DNA of 39,882 nucleotides, taken from the NCBI GenBank assembly GCA_937894775.1, contig CALAXC010000332.1, positions 1 through 39,882 of the forward strand, read 5' to 3'. The notes under the pieces are model-generated. The model did no database searches and had not been told where the DNA came from. It was given only the letters and a program-made list of their open reading frames with translations. How positions within the stretch are numbered: position 1 is the stretch's first letter; the number at the start of each line of letters is the position of its first letter. A program made the translations under genes and the position numbers. Origin of the DNA: an uncultured Clostridia bacterium (GTDB taxonomy: Bacteria > Bacillota > Clostridia > Oscillospirales > CAG-272). This document shows positions 22,557-29,768 of the stretch, in pieces.

Positions 22557-24104
22557 ATGAATTATAAAAAATTAGGAGGGATATTGGGAAAGATAATGAT
22601 CCTCGAGGGCGTTCTTATGATGTTACCGTTGATCGTTGCGCTTATTTATAAAGAGGGCTTAGCGCATATTCTTTCTTTTGCTGTCCCCATATCGATGTTG
22701 GCGTGTATCGGAGCGCTTTTGCAGATACCCAAGCCCAAAAGAGAAGCTCTCTATCAAAAAGAGGCTTTTGCGCTTGTTGCGGCTGTTTGGATAGTAATGG
22801 CTGTATTTGGCGCATTACCTTTTGTTATAAATAAAGACATTCCCAATTATATAGATGCGTTTTTTGAGATAATGTCAGGATTTACAACAACGGGCGCAAG
22901 TATCCTGCCCGATGTTACGGCTTTGGCACATTCCTCGCTGTTTTGGCGCAGCTTTTCGCATTGGATAGGGGGAATGGGAATTCTTGTATTCATACTTATA
23001 TTTATTCCCGAAAGTAATGACGGATCGTCAATGCATCTTTTAAGAGCGGAAAGTCCTGGACCGCAGGTCGGAAAAATAGCTTCCAAAATGAAGGTTACCG
23101 CAAGGATACTTTACTTGATATATCTTGGACTTACGGTGCTTCAGGTCATTATATTGATGCTTGATGAACCGATACCCGGATACGAAAATGAACAATTTTT
23201 CTTCAGCCTGCTTACCGCTTTTGGTTCGGCAGGAACAGGTGGATTTGGATTTTTATCTGGAAGTATGGAGATGATGAATCCTTTTTCACAGTATGTGATA
23301 GCAATATTTTTGTTGCTTTTCGGTGTGAATTTTGCGCTTTACTATCTTATATTGATGGGTAAAATAAAACAAGTATTTAAGAGTGGTGAGCTTAGGCTTT
23401 ATTTTGCAATATTAGCTTCGGCGGTCGGAATTGTTTTTGTTTCTTTAATAACTAAATTTCAACAGTTTCCGCAGAGCTATACGACCGAAGAGGCGTTCCG
23501 TCATTCCTTGTTTCAGGTCGCTTCTATAACTACTACAACGGGATTCACTACAACGGATTTTGCTGCTTGGCCCATGATCGCTATAGCTGTTCTTGCAGCA
23601 CTTATGATAATTGGCGCTATGGCTGGTTCAACAGCGGGCGGAATCAAGGTTTCACGCCTTGCAATATCTGCAAAGGGAATATATGTTAATTTAAGAAAAT
23701 TGATAAATCCAAGATACGTACCGAAGGCAAAGTTTGAGGGAAAACTGCTTGAAGAAAAAACGATAAACGGAGTGCTTGGTTTTATTACCTTTTATTTCTT
23801 CATTTTGATTGGATCTGTATTTTTGCTTTCACTCGATCCCATAAACGGTACACAGATAGTTGTAGTTTCGGATGCGTATAGAGATGGATACACGGTAACT
23901 CACGGATTCTTTACCAACATTTCTGCATCGTTGGCTTGCATTTCCAATATAGGACCTGGATTTGAGGCGGTTGGACCTTATGCAAACTTTGCCGGATATA
24001 ATGGCTTTTCAAAGTTGCTGCTTTCTTTTGTTATGTTGATAGGCAGACTTGAAATATTCCCGATATTTGTTTTGTTCAGTCCAAGAACATGGAAGAGAAG
24101 TTGA
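22557..24104 (+). CDS. trkH: Trk potassium transporter TrkH
   Basis: TrkH is the K+-conducting membrane subunit. The 515-residue protein has about ten to twelve membrane segments with four pore loops. The filter-like motifs are S-G-F-T-T-T-G-A-S (residue ~108), F-G-S-A-G-T-G-G-F-G-F (~222), T-T-T-G-F-T-T-T-D-F (~325) and S-N-I-G-P-G-F (~465). A G-S-T-A-G-G-I-K-V-S-R segment after the third pore loop and the C-terminal R-L-E-I-F-P-I-F are typical of the family. It is translated downstream of trkA from TTGAAAATAT-ATG with a weak ribosome binding site (GGGTTGA), which suggests coupling to trkA. Confidence 0.95.
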   Translation: MNYKKLGGILGKIMILEGVLMMLPLIVALIYKEGLAHILSFAVPISMLACIGALLQIPKPKREALYQKEAFALVAAVWIVMAVFGALPFVINKDIPNYIDAFFEIMSGFTTTGASILPDVTALAHSSLFWRSFSHWIGGMGILVFILIFIPESNDGSSMHLLRAESPGPQVGKIASKMKVTARILYLIYLGLTVLQVIILMLDEPIPGYENEQFFFSLLTAFGSAGTGGFGFLSGSMEMMNPFSQYVIAIFLLLFGVNFALYYLILMGKIKQVFKSGELRLYFAILASAVGIVFVSLITKFQQFPQSYTTEEAFRHSLFQVASITTTTGFTTTDFAAWPMIAIAVLAALMIIGAMAGSTAGGIKVSRLAISAKGIYVNLRKLINPRYVPKAKFEGKLLEEKTINGVLGFITFYFFILIGSVFLLSLDPINGTQIVVVSDAYRDGYTVTHGFFTNISASLACISNIGPGFEAVGPYANFAGYNGFSKLLLSFVMLIGRLEIFPIFVLFSPRTWKRS

Positions 24105-24118
24105 TATTAAATTATAAT

Positions 24119-24168
24119 AAAAAAGAGCAAACCGACAAGATGAATTTCTTGCGGGTTTGCTCTTTTTG
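24119..24168. terminator. bidirectional terminator between trkH and the zinc-ribbon gene
   Basis: AAAAAGAGCAAACC pairs with GGGTTTGCTCTTTTT, with an inner AAG/CTT pairing. Both sides end in A or T tracts, so it serves converging genes. Confidence 0.88.
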
Positions 24169-24179
24169 TTGGTAAGGTG

Positions 24180-24899
24180 TTAAATATAAATTATTTCAGG
24201 TTTGTTATCATCATAAAAGGTTAAAGCATTATCTTCTATTTGAGTGCTTTTGTGAATATAAAGCTTTTTCAGATGCTTGGGGTAGAAGAAACTGTATTTT
24301 TTAAGCTGCTTAACTGTCGATGGAACAGTATATTCTTCTTCGGGACGCATACGCGCATAACATATGAGTTCTGTTTTTCCTTTGTTGAAAAGTACGTTGT
24401 TTTGAGCATAAAAATGTTGATTTTTGCCGTCTACCCAAATGTATCTGAGCGCGGAAAGAGAAATAAAAAAATCTTGAGTCAGTGTTTTGAAATGCTCACC
24501 TAAAAAAAGCATTTTTATATGCGATTCGTCAAGGAAAAGGGCTTGTGCTCCTTTTACGTCAGCGATAAGCGACTGTACGTTTGTTCGCTGAGCTAAAACG
24601 CCTTCGGAAAGAATCATATCGGGCGCATAAACGTATGCAAGTCCTCGCTTTTCAAATATCTCGTCTATAAAAATATTGTCGGTATCAATAATTGAAAGCT
24701 GTGAGGGTTCAAAGCTTATTTCACCCGTTGCTACTTTTTTTGAAAATTTATATATTTTAAAGATAGTATTTTGAGAATCTTCGTCATAACGCAAGGGATT
24801 ATAATAATCAATATATTCGATTCCTTCAAAACCGCAAGTACAAATTTTTTGCTTTTGCGAATATTCGGCGTTGCAAATGGGACAAATGAAATCTGACAT
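24180..24899 (-). CDS. Zinc-ribbon protein with C-terminal BspA-type leucine-rich-repeat-like region
   Basis: The 239-residue protein starts with a zinc ribbon, C-P-I-C at residues 6-9 and C-T-C-G at 20-23. A ~120-residue middle part has no recognised fold. The C-terminal third reads like a degenerate BspA/LRR_5 unit: L-R-Y-I-W-V-D-G-K-N-Q-H-F-Y-A-Q-N-N-V-L-F-N-K-G-K-T-E-L...Y-T-V-P-S-T-V-K-Q-L, then L-K-K-L-Y-I-H-K-S. No signal peptide or membrane segment, so it is cytosolic. Such ribbon plus BspA-LRR proteins are common orphans in gut Clostridia; no function is established. GGAGC precedes the ATG. Own promoter and terminator. Confidence 0.75.
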   Translation of the reverse strand: MSDFICPICNAEYSQKQKICTCGFEGIEYIDYYNPLRYDEDSQNTIFKIYKFSKKVATGEISFEPSQLSIIDTDNIFIDEIFEKRGLAYVYAPDMILSEGVLAQRTNVQSLIADVKGAQALFLDESHIKMLFLGEHFKTLTQDFFISLSALRYIWVDGKNQHFYAQNNVLFNKGKTELICYARMRPEEEYTVPSTVKQLKKYSFFYPKHLKKLYIHKSTQIEDNALTFYDDNKPEIIYI

Positions 24900-24926
24900 A
24901 AAAAGCTCCTTACGTTTATTTTATTA

Positions 24927-24955
24927 AGTATAGCATATTTTATGCTTTTTTTCAA
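24927..24955 (-). promoter_or_regulatory. promoter of the zinc-ribbon gene
   Basis: On the minus strand TTGAAA (24950-24955), 17 bp, TATACT (24927-24932). The spacer holds an inverted repeat GCATAAAATATGC that could bind a dimeric regulator. Confidence 0.7.
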
Positions 24956-24993
24956 GTTTTGGAAATGTAAAATGAAGAAATCCTTTTAAGCTA

Positions 24994-25022
24994 TTGCAAA
25001 AAATGTGATCTTATAGTATAAT
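24994..25022 (+). promoter_or_regulatory. promoter of the coiled-coil membrane protein gene
   Basis: TTGCAA (24994-24999), 17 bp, TATAAT (25017-25022), 36 bp before the ATG. Confidence 0.75.
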
Positions 25023-25058
25023 ATAAATAATGTATATGATGCAATAGAGGAGAATAAA

Positions 25059-25568
25059 ATGTCAGTTTATAAATCGAATGATGCCTCTTGGGAAATGATC
25101 CAGACTATCGAAAAAGAAAATTCCAAGCTTAAGGAAAGCCTTTACTGTCAGGAACAAAAGCTGTATAAGATGGGAACCTATTATAAAAAACGGGTTTTCT
25201 TCAGCAGAGCGATGTGGATAAGCTTTTCTTTCTTTTGCTTGTTCCTTATTTTCATATTTTCGGGTACGATTTTTAATCGAGATGCTTATTTTTATGTTGA
25301 ACTTGCGATGATATGTATGTGTGCGGTGGCGCCAATGGCTTTGGCGGCATTAATAGTGTTTTTTGTGTTTTTTTCTAAATTCAATAAATATACTGTTGAA
25401 TTTGAAAAAATAAGCGATGGGGAAACAACTAACGTACAAAAAAATGCTCAATTTTTTATAAGTAGGATCGAAAACGAAGAACTTAAGCTTTGCGATATGA
25501 AAAAAGAGATAAATGTGCGCGAAAAAGAACTAAAGGATCTTAAAGTAAAGGTAAACGGGGCGTCCTGA
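25059..25568 (+). CDS. Small coiled-coil protein with two membrane segments, unknown function
   Basis: I do not recognise this 169-residue protein. An N-terminal heptad-like helix (residues ~12-45) is followed by two membrane segments (~50-72 and ~80-108) joined by a short loop, then a long C-terminal coiled coil rich in Glu and Lys (~110-165). Both ends should face the cytosol. The layout suggests a membrane-bound scaffold or oligomerising protein. AGAGGAG precedes the ATG. A terminator with a sequence duplicated beyond the next gene follows. Confidence 0.7.
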   Translation: MSVYKSNDASWEMIQTIEKENSKLKESLYCQEQKLYKMGTYYKKRVFFSRAMWISFSFFCLFLIFIFSGTIFNRDAYFYVELAMICMCAVAPMALAALIVFFVFFSKFNKYTVEFEKISDGETTNVQKNAQFFISRIENEELKLCDMKKEINVREKELKDLKVKVNGAS

Positions 25569-25608
25569 TCCATATTTTTATCGGATAGGTATATATGATA
25601 TTTAAAAT

Positions 25609-25661
25609 TAGCCGAGAGTAACTATTATAGTCGCTCTCGGTTTTTTCATTATGGACTAATT
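25609..25661. repeat. Left copy of ~53-bp direct repeat flanking the sigma-factor gene; contains a terminator
   Basis: It contains the stem CCGAGAG/CTCTCGG followed by six T, then CATTATGGACTAATT. The copy at 28938-28989 matches it in both the stem and the sequence beyond it. Here it works as terminator of the upstream gene, and its GGACT part contributes the -35 of the sigma-gene promoter. Confidence 0.85.
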
Positions 25662-25680
25662 TTCAGTTTTATGATATAAT
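25652..25680 (+). promoter_or_regulatory. likely promoter of the fused sigma-factor gene
   Basis: TGGACT (25652-25657), 17 bp, TATAAT (25675-25680). The -35 falls inside the direct repeat. The leader is about 90 bases. Confidence 0.6.
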
Positions 25681-25776
25681 TATTTAAAACAACACAACCT
25701 TTTTATTCTGATTTGTGTCTATAAGACAAGCGCTTGAAAAATGGGAATTCTCAAAACCAATGAAAGGAGAGTGCAT

Positions 25777-28700
25777 ATGTACTATAAAAATGAGGCGGAC
25801 GAAACTTTGGTAATGCTTACGCTTGCGGGTGAGCAATCAGCATATGAAGCTTTAGTAATTCGCTATCAAAAGGCAGTAATAGCTTCTGCGATCACTATAA
25901 CTAAAAATCAATTTATGGCAGAAGATGCCGCCCAAGATGCCTTTGTTACCGCTTGGATGAAGCTCAACACATTACAAGAGCCTAAAAAGTACGGTTCTTG
26001 GGTATGCCGCATCGCTAAGAACTGCGCCTTGAATATGATAAGCCGATACCGTAGTTTCCTTCCGCTTGATGTAGTGGATAACTTGAATATTATGGGAAAC
26101 GGTATAGAAAATCCCGCAGAGCTTTGTGCATTGTCCGAAGAACGAAATGAAGTAAACAAAAGCATCGAGATGCTACCTGAAAAGGTTCGGCAGATTATTC
26201 ATCTTCATTACTATGAGAATCTTTCTATTGCGGAGATCGCAGACCGTATGCGAATTTCCGAAGGTACGGTTAAAAGGCAGCTTCACGATGGACGAAAACG
26301 AATCAGAAAGGAGCTTTGCGCTATGAATGAAAAGTATAATGATACACTTGTTCAGCGTGTTATGAAAAAGGTTGAAGAACTTAAATTATGGCAAGTGAAA
26401 AACGATAAGAGCGGCTTTGAAAAGGTATATGATCAGGTCCTTCGCGAGGTAGAAGAGCTTCCCGAATGTATTGAGAAGCAGCACGCCCTTGCCGACGTTT
26501 TGATGCGCGGTTGGTGGTGGTTACCCGGTGAAAAGAACGATGCGTTGTTTGCGCGTATTGCCGATGCCGCTATGGAGGGCAAGAACGAGGAGGTAATGAC
26601 CTTTATCGTATCCCGCGAGGATTCAAAGGTGTACGGAGAGGCTTGGTTTGACTTTGTTCGAAATAAACAAATTCCACGACTTGAAAAAGCGGGATTTGTT
26701 AAGGCTCTCGCGTACGAATGGTTTTGGCTTGGATACGAGCTGGCTTATCAAAATCGAATAGAAGAAGCAGAAGCCGCTTATAAAAAGGTGGAAGAAATAC
26801 TTTCCGCAGGTGATGCTTATTTTGAACTTTTACCGCTTGCTCGAAAGGCAAAGGAAGAAAAGATAGCAAGATATAAAGAAACGGAAAAAGAGAGCTATTT
26901 TATGGAAGGAGACGTCGAAGAATACCGAATAATAGACGGTAAGGTCCGTTATTGGAATGACCAAGGTATTTTGATAGGATATCTTTATTCCATAGAAAGA
27001 AGAAGTACAAATATTTTGCGTAATGCATCGGTTTGTGACGGTTGCTTTTTTGCTGATATTTCGCTTGGTGAATCTTACGTAGGCTCTGACGGAACAAAGC
27101 TTACGTATATTTCAAATAATGAATCTGTGATTACTCCCGCAGGTAGATTTGACAGCTGTCAGCTATGGGAAATAAGACAGTGGACGGATATACAAAAAAT
27201 CGTATGCAGAACCTTCTATAAAGATGGTGTTGGTATCGTTCGTCAAGATTACACCACAGACGGAATAACAACTACTCACAATCTTATCAGCTATGAGATA
27301 AAAGGAGGTAGCGGACTTTTACCTATCTTCCAAGGGAACACGTGGAGCTATGATGCAGGATACTCACCTGATGCAATCAAATTTGAGTTGAATTTTACGG
27401 TTTCTTATGTAGATGATAAGCGTATTCTTGTTTCCGATTGGAAAAACATTGAGCGAATTTGTTATGACAGTAATTCTTGGCTTGATGCTGTGCAAGAAAT
27501 TGCAAATGAGTACAATCACGAAAAAAACGGTAGGTATTATCTTTGTGATGTCTATTCTGCGATTGAACGCGCAGAAAAGCTTGCTCAAACTCCGATGGAA
27601 AAAGCACATGCCAAAGCAGCCGCATCTGTGGCAAGAAGAATACTCGCTACGGATACAGCTTTTAATCCTCAATTTACCGCTACGGGACATTGGAATTTTT
27701 TTGAACGTGTATATGTCAAAAGAAAAGCCGATTCCTTGTTTTTGAGTGATTATAATCCTCGCTGGTCATTTGAATGGAAAAATATGGGCTCTATGGGCGC
27801 TGCCGAAGAACCGATTTTATTTAATGATATTTTAGGTATCTTGCGAGATGCGACAAATTGCATTTGGTCGGATGAGTGGTGTGTCGGAGTATCTTCCATT
27901 ATTGAATATATAAGATGGGATAGAGCTGTTAAAACACATCTTATTTGTGAAGAGGGTGGAACGGTTACCACAAAAGCAGGTACTTTTGAGAACTGCTTCA
28001 AGCTCTGTCTTGATATTGGCGGTATGGATGACGGATTGCTGTATCGCGGAGGAAAAAAGGTTTATTACTTTGCCGATGGAATTGGAATAGTTCGTGTTGA
28101 AAATGAGTATTGCGGCGGTGCAAGAACCGCAGTTTACGAGTTGACTTCTTATGAGGGCGTGGGCGAAGGATTTATGCCACTTGCCGACGGTTTTGTGCGT
28201 AGATATGATGCAATTGGTTTGACTGACGGTTTTGTTGGCGCTGTAGAATATACTTACATTGCTGATGAAGACGGAGATATAGTTGTGTTTGCGGATCGCA
28301 CGGGTATTCGTGAAGTTCCACCTCCAATTACACAGTACAGTGCAATTGAATCTGAGGTAGTTGAGGAGCGTCTGTGGAATGCGGATAAACACAAAGAGAG
28401 CCGCCTTTGTCACGATGTTAATAATTTTAACATTATGTGTCATTTCTTGGGAAGAACCTCAAGATATACATATATGCCTGAAAAAGCGGTAGCTTGGAAT
28501 AAGTACCGCCTAAAAATAATGGAAGGAATGGGCGACGGAAACGTTCCCGACGCTTGGCTTGGACATTACGCAAGTTCAAGCTTCCGTACAGCTTGCGCGT
28601 TGTTTGGAGCGGGAAAGAAAGAAGAGGGGTATGAATGGCTTGAAAAAGCTTTTGAAGCATATCCTAAATGGAACAGTATTCCAAACGGTGCTGAAATGGA

Positions 28701-28932
28701 TGTAGGGGATCCTATGATTTACGGTGGTATTAAGGTTATAAAGGGTAAAGGTCTGATTAAATTGCCCGATGATACGATAGAGCCTATTACATACAGTCAT
28801 TTGTTTAATGGCGGTGATTTGATGTATTATGCAATGACCGCATCACACGGCTGGGAATGGTTTGATTCGGTTCGTCACGAGGAGAAATTCAAAGAATATA
28901 TAGCACGTGCCAGAAAATTGGCAAATAAGTAA
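25777..28932 (+). CDS. ECF-type sigma-70 factor fused to a very large C-terminal region
   Basis: The first ~175 of 1051 residues form an ECF sigma factor: region 2 (residues ~20-90, with A-E-D-A-A-Q-D-A-F-V-T-A-W and Y-G-S-W-V-C-R-I-A-K-N) and region 4 (~125-175, L-P-E-K-V-R-Q-I-I-H-L-H-Y-Y, I-A-E-I-A and the helix-turn-helix E-G-T-V-K-R-Q-L-H-D-G-R-K-R-I). The remaining ~870 residues hold a helical TPR-like stretch and an internally duplicated module (nt ~27061-27460 and ~27937-28317). Each copy has A-G-x-F-x-x-C, D-G-x-G-I-V-R and S-Y-E...G-x-G-x-x-P followed by a Y-D-A stretch. I see no membrane segment or anti-sigma neighbour. The ATG at 25777 follows AAAGGAGA; the frame opens earlier at 25741. 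Inferred: a self-contained sigma factor with a cytosolic sensor. Confidence 0.85.
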   Translation: MYYKNEADETLVMLTLAGEQSAYEALVIRYQKAVIASAITITKNQFMAEDAAQDAFVTAWMKLNTLQEPKKYGSWVCRIAKNCALNMISRYRSFLPLDVVDNLNIMGNGIENPAELCALSEERNEVNKSIEMLPEKVRQIIHLHYYENLSIAEIADRMRISEGTVKRQLHDGRKRIRKELCAMNEKYNDTLVQRVMKKVEELKLWQVKNDKSGFEKVYDQVLREVEELPECIEKQHALADVLMRGWWWLPGEKNDALFARIADAAMEGKNEEVMTFIVSREDSKVYGEAWFDFVRNKQIPRLEKAGFVKALAYEWFWLGYELAYQNRIEEAEAAYKKVEEILSAGDAYFELLPLARKAKEEKIARYKETEKESYFMEGDVEEYRIIDGKVRYWNDQGILIGYLYSIERRSTNILRNASVCDGCFFADISLGESYVGSDGTKLTYISNNESVITPAGRFDSCQLWEIRQWTDIQKIVCRTFYKDGVGIVRQDYTTDGITTTHNLISYEIKGGSGLLPIFQGNTWSYDAGYSPDAIKFELNFTVSYVDDKRILVSDWKNIERICYDSNSWLDAVQEIANEYNHEKNGRYYLCDVYSAIERAEKLAQTPMEKAHAKAAASVARRILATDTAFNPQFTATGHWNFFERVYVKRKADSLFLSDYNPRWSFEWKNMGSMGAAEEPILFNDILGILRDATNCIWSDEWCVGVSSIIEYIRWDRAVKTHLICEEGGTVTTKAGTFENCFKLCLDIGGMDDGLLYRGGKKVYYFADGIGIVRVENEYCGGARTAVYELTSYEGVGEGFMPLADGFVRRYDAIGLTDGFVGAVEYTYIADEDGDIVVFADRTGIREVPPPITQYSAIESEVVEERLWNADKHKESRLCHDVNNFNIMCHFLGRTSRYTYMPEKAVAWNKYRLKIMEGMGDGNVPDAWLGHYASSSFRTACALFGAGKKEEGYEWLEKAFEAYPKWNSIPNGAEMDVGDPMIYGGIKVIKGKGLIKLPDDTIEPITYSHLFNGGDLMYYAMTASHGWEWFDSVRHEEKFKEYIARARKLANK

Positions 28933-28937
28933 AAAGA

Positions 28938-28989
28938 TAGCCGAGAGTAACCGTTTGGTCGCTCTCGGCAGTGTCATTATAGACTAATT
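28938..28989. repeat. Right copy of ~53-bp direct repeat flanking the sigma-factor gene
   Basis: It repeats the left copy: TAGCCGAGAGTAAC, a variable loop, GTCGCTCTCGG, then TCATTATAGACTAATT. The T tract is lost (CAGTG in place of TTTTT), so it has probably lost terminator function. It starts six bases after the sigma-gene stop and ends five bases before the stop codon of a gene remnant on the other strand. Confidence 0.85.
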
Positions 28990-28994
28990 ATAGA

Positions 28995-29210
28995 TCACCA
29001 ATGACTTGCTAAAGGCTCTAACTGATTTTTGATATTGATAAAATCTTCGTTATCAAATAAAAATTCAAATTTTTCAGAGTTCATTGATTCGAGTAAATAA
29101 AGCACGGTGTTGAGTGGATCATTTGTTGAAAATTTTCCTCTTTTCATTCCTTTGAAAAGTAAGCAGGTATATTCACCGCCTTTATCCCATTTTAAAAATG
29201 CAATAGTATA
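28995..29210 (-). pseudogene. Remnant of a small gene, no start codon at its natural end
   Basis: On the minus strand an open frame of 71 codons ends in TGA at 28995-28997. Its translation looks protein-like (E-Y-T-C-L-L-F-K-G-M-K-R-G-K-F-S, N-T-V-L-Y-L-L-E-S-M). An in-frame stop at 29211-29213 closes it upstream, and there is no start codon before the ATG at 29147, which would leave 50 residues with a badly spaced AAAGGA. No family recognised. I read it as the 3' end of a gene cut off when the neighbouring sigma-gene segment was inserted or rearranged. A short real gene starting at 29147 is the alternative. Confidence 0.5.
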
Positions 29211-29213
29211 TCA

Positions 29214-29426
29214 TTGCAATAAATCAAAGTCAACATCTTGTTAAGTGAGAAAAAATCAACTGTAAGTTTCAAAAAAATAAAAAAGATAATATATATGCAC
29301 ATTTTTTGTCACAATTTTCCAATAATAAATCGTAAATAATTACAGATAATATTATCAGAGCAGAAATGCTCAATTCAATATAGATGATTTAGAATATCCG
29401 AAAAATCGGATAATAAGGAGAAAGTT
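29214..29426. other. AT-rich intergenic region upstream of the spore protein gene
   Basis: No gene is visible. A small inverted repeat TCCGA-AAAA-TCGGA (about 29396-29410) sits just before the AAGGAG ribosome binding site. A forespore (sigma-G/F type) promoter is expected for the spore gene, but I cannot place one with confidence. Confidence 0.4.
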
Positions 29427-29615
29427 ATGGCAAACAAGTCAGCTAAAAAGGCGCTTGAGCAGATGAAGATGCAGGCTGCAAGCGAAGTAGGCGTAAATCT
29501 TAACAATGGCGGCTACAACGGTGACCTTACTGCACGTCAGGCAGGTTCTATCGGCGGTCAGATGGTTAAGAAAATGATCGAAAGCTACGAAAATCAGGCA
29601 AAGGGTTCTAACTAA
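29427..29615 (+). CDS. Small acid-soluble spore protein, alpha/beta type
   Basis: Alpha/beta SASPs coat and protect DNA in the dormant endospore and are degraded at germination. The 62 residues have the family pattern: a K-K-A-L-E-Q-M-K helix, the germination-protease site region A-S-E-V-G-V (cut after Glu in the family), then N-L-N-N-G-G-Y-N-G-D-L-T-A-R-Q-A-G-S-I-G-G-Q-M-V-K-K-M-I, which is the DNA-binding, near-invariant part. AAGGAG lies six to seven bases before the ATG. It is monocistronic with a strong terminator. This gene shows that the organism, or its recent ancestors, form spores. Confidence 0.95.
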   Translation: MANKSAKKALEQMKMQAASEVGVNLNNGGYNGDLTARQAGSIGGQMVKKMIESYENQAKGSN

Positions 29616-29657
29616 GCAAAAGATATTTATCTTTGATTTAGTTTAAACATTTTGCGC

Positions 29658-29696
29658 GGGACTGTTTCAAATGTAAATTTGAAACAGTCCCTTTTC
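29658..29696 (+). terminator. terminator of the spore protein gene
   Basis: A 15-bp perfect stem (29658-29672 with 29677-29691) built on GGGACTGTTTCAA/TTGAAACAGTCCC, loop GTAA, followed by TTTTCCTTT. Confidence 0.92.
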
Positions 29697-29705
29697 CTTT
29701 ATATA

Positions 29706-29734
29706 TTGACTTTTCTTTGGAATTATTTTATAAT
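29706..29734 (+). promoter_or_regulatory. promoter of the RlmL-like methyltransferase gene
   Basis: TTGACT (29706-29711), 17 bp, TATAAT (29729-29734), 35 bp before the ATG. Confidence 0.8.
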
Positions 29735-29768
29735 ATTATCAGTAAATTTACGGAGAATGGATTGAAAA

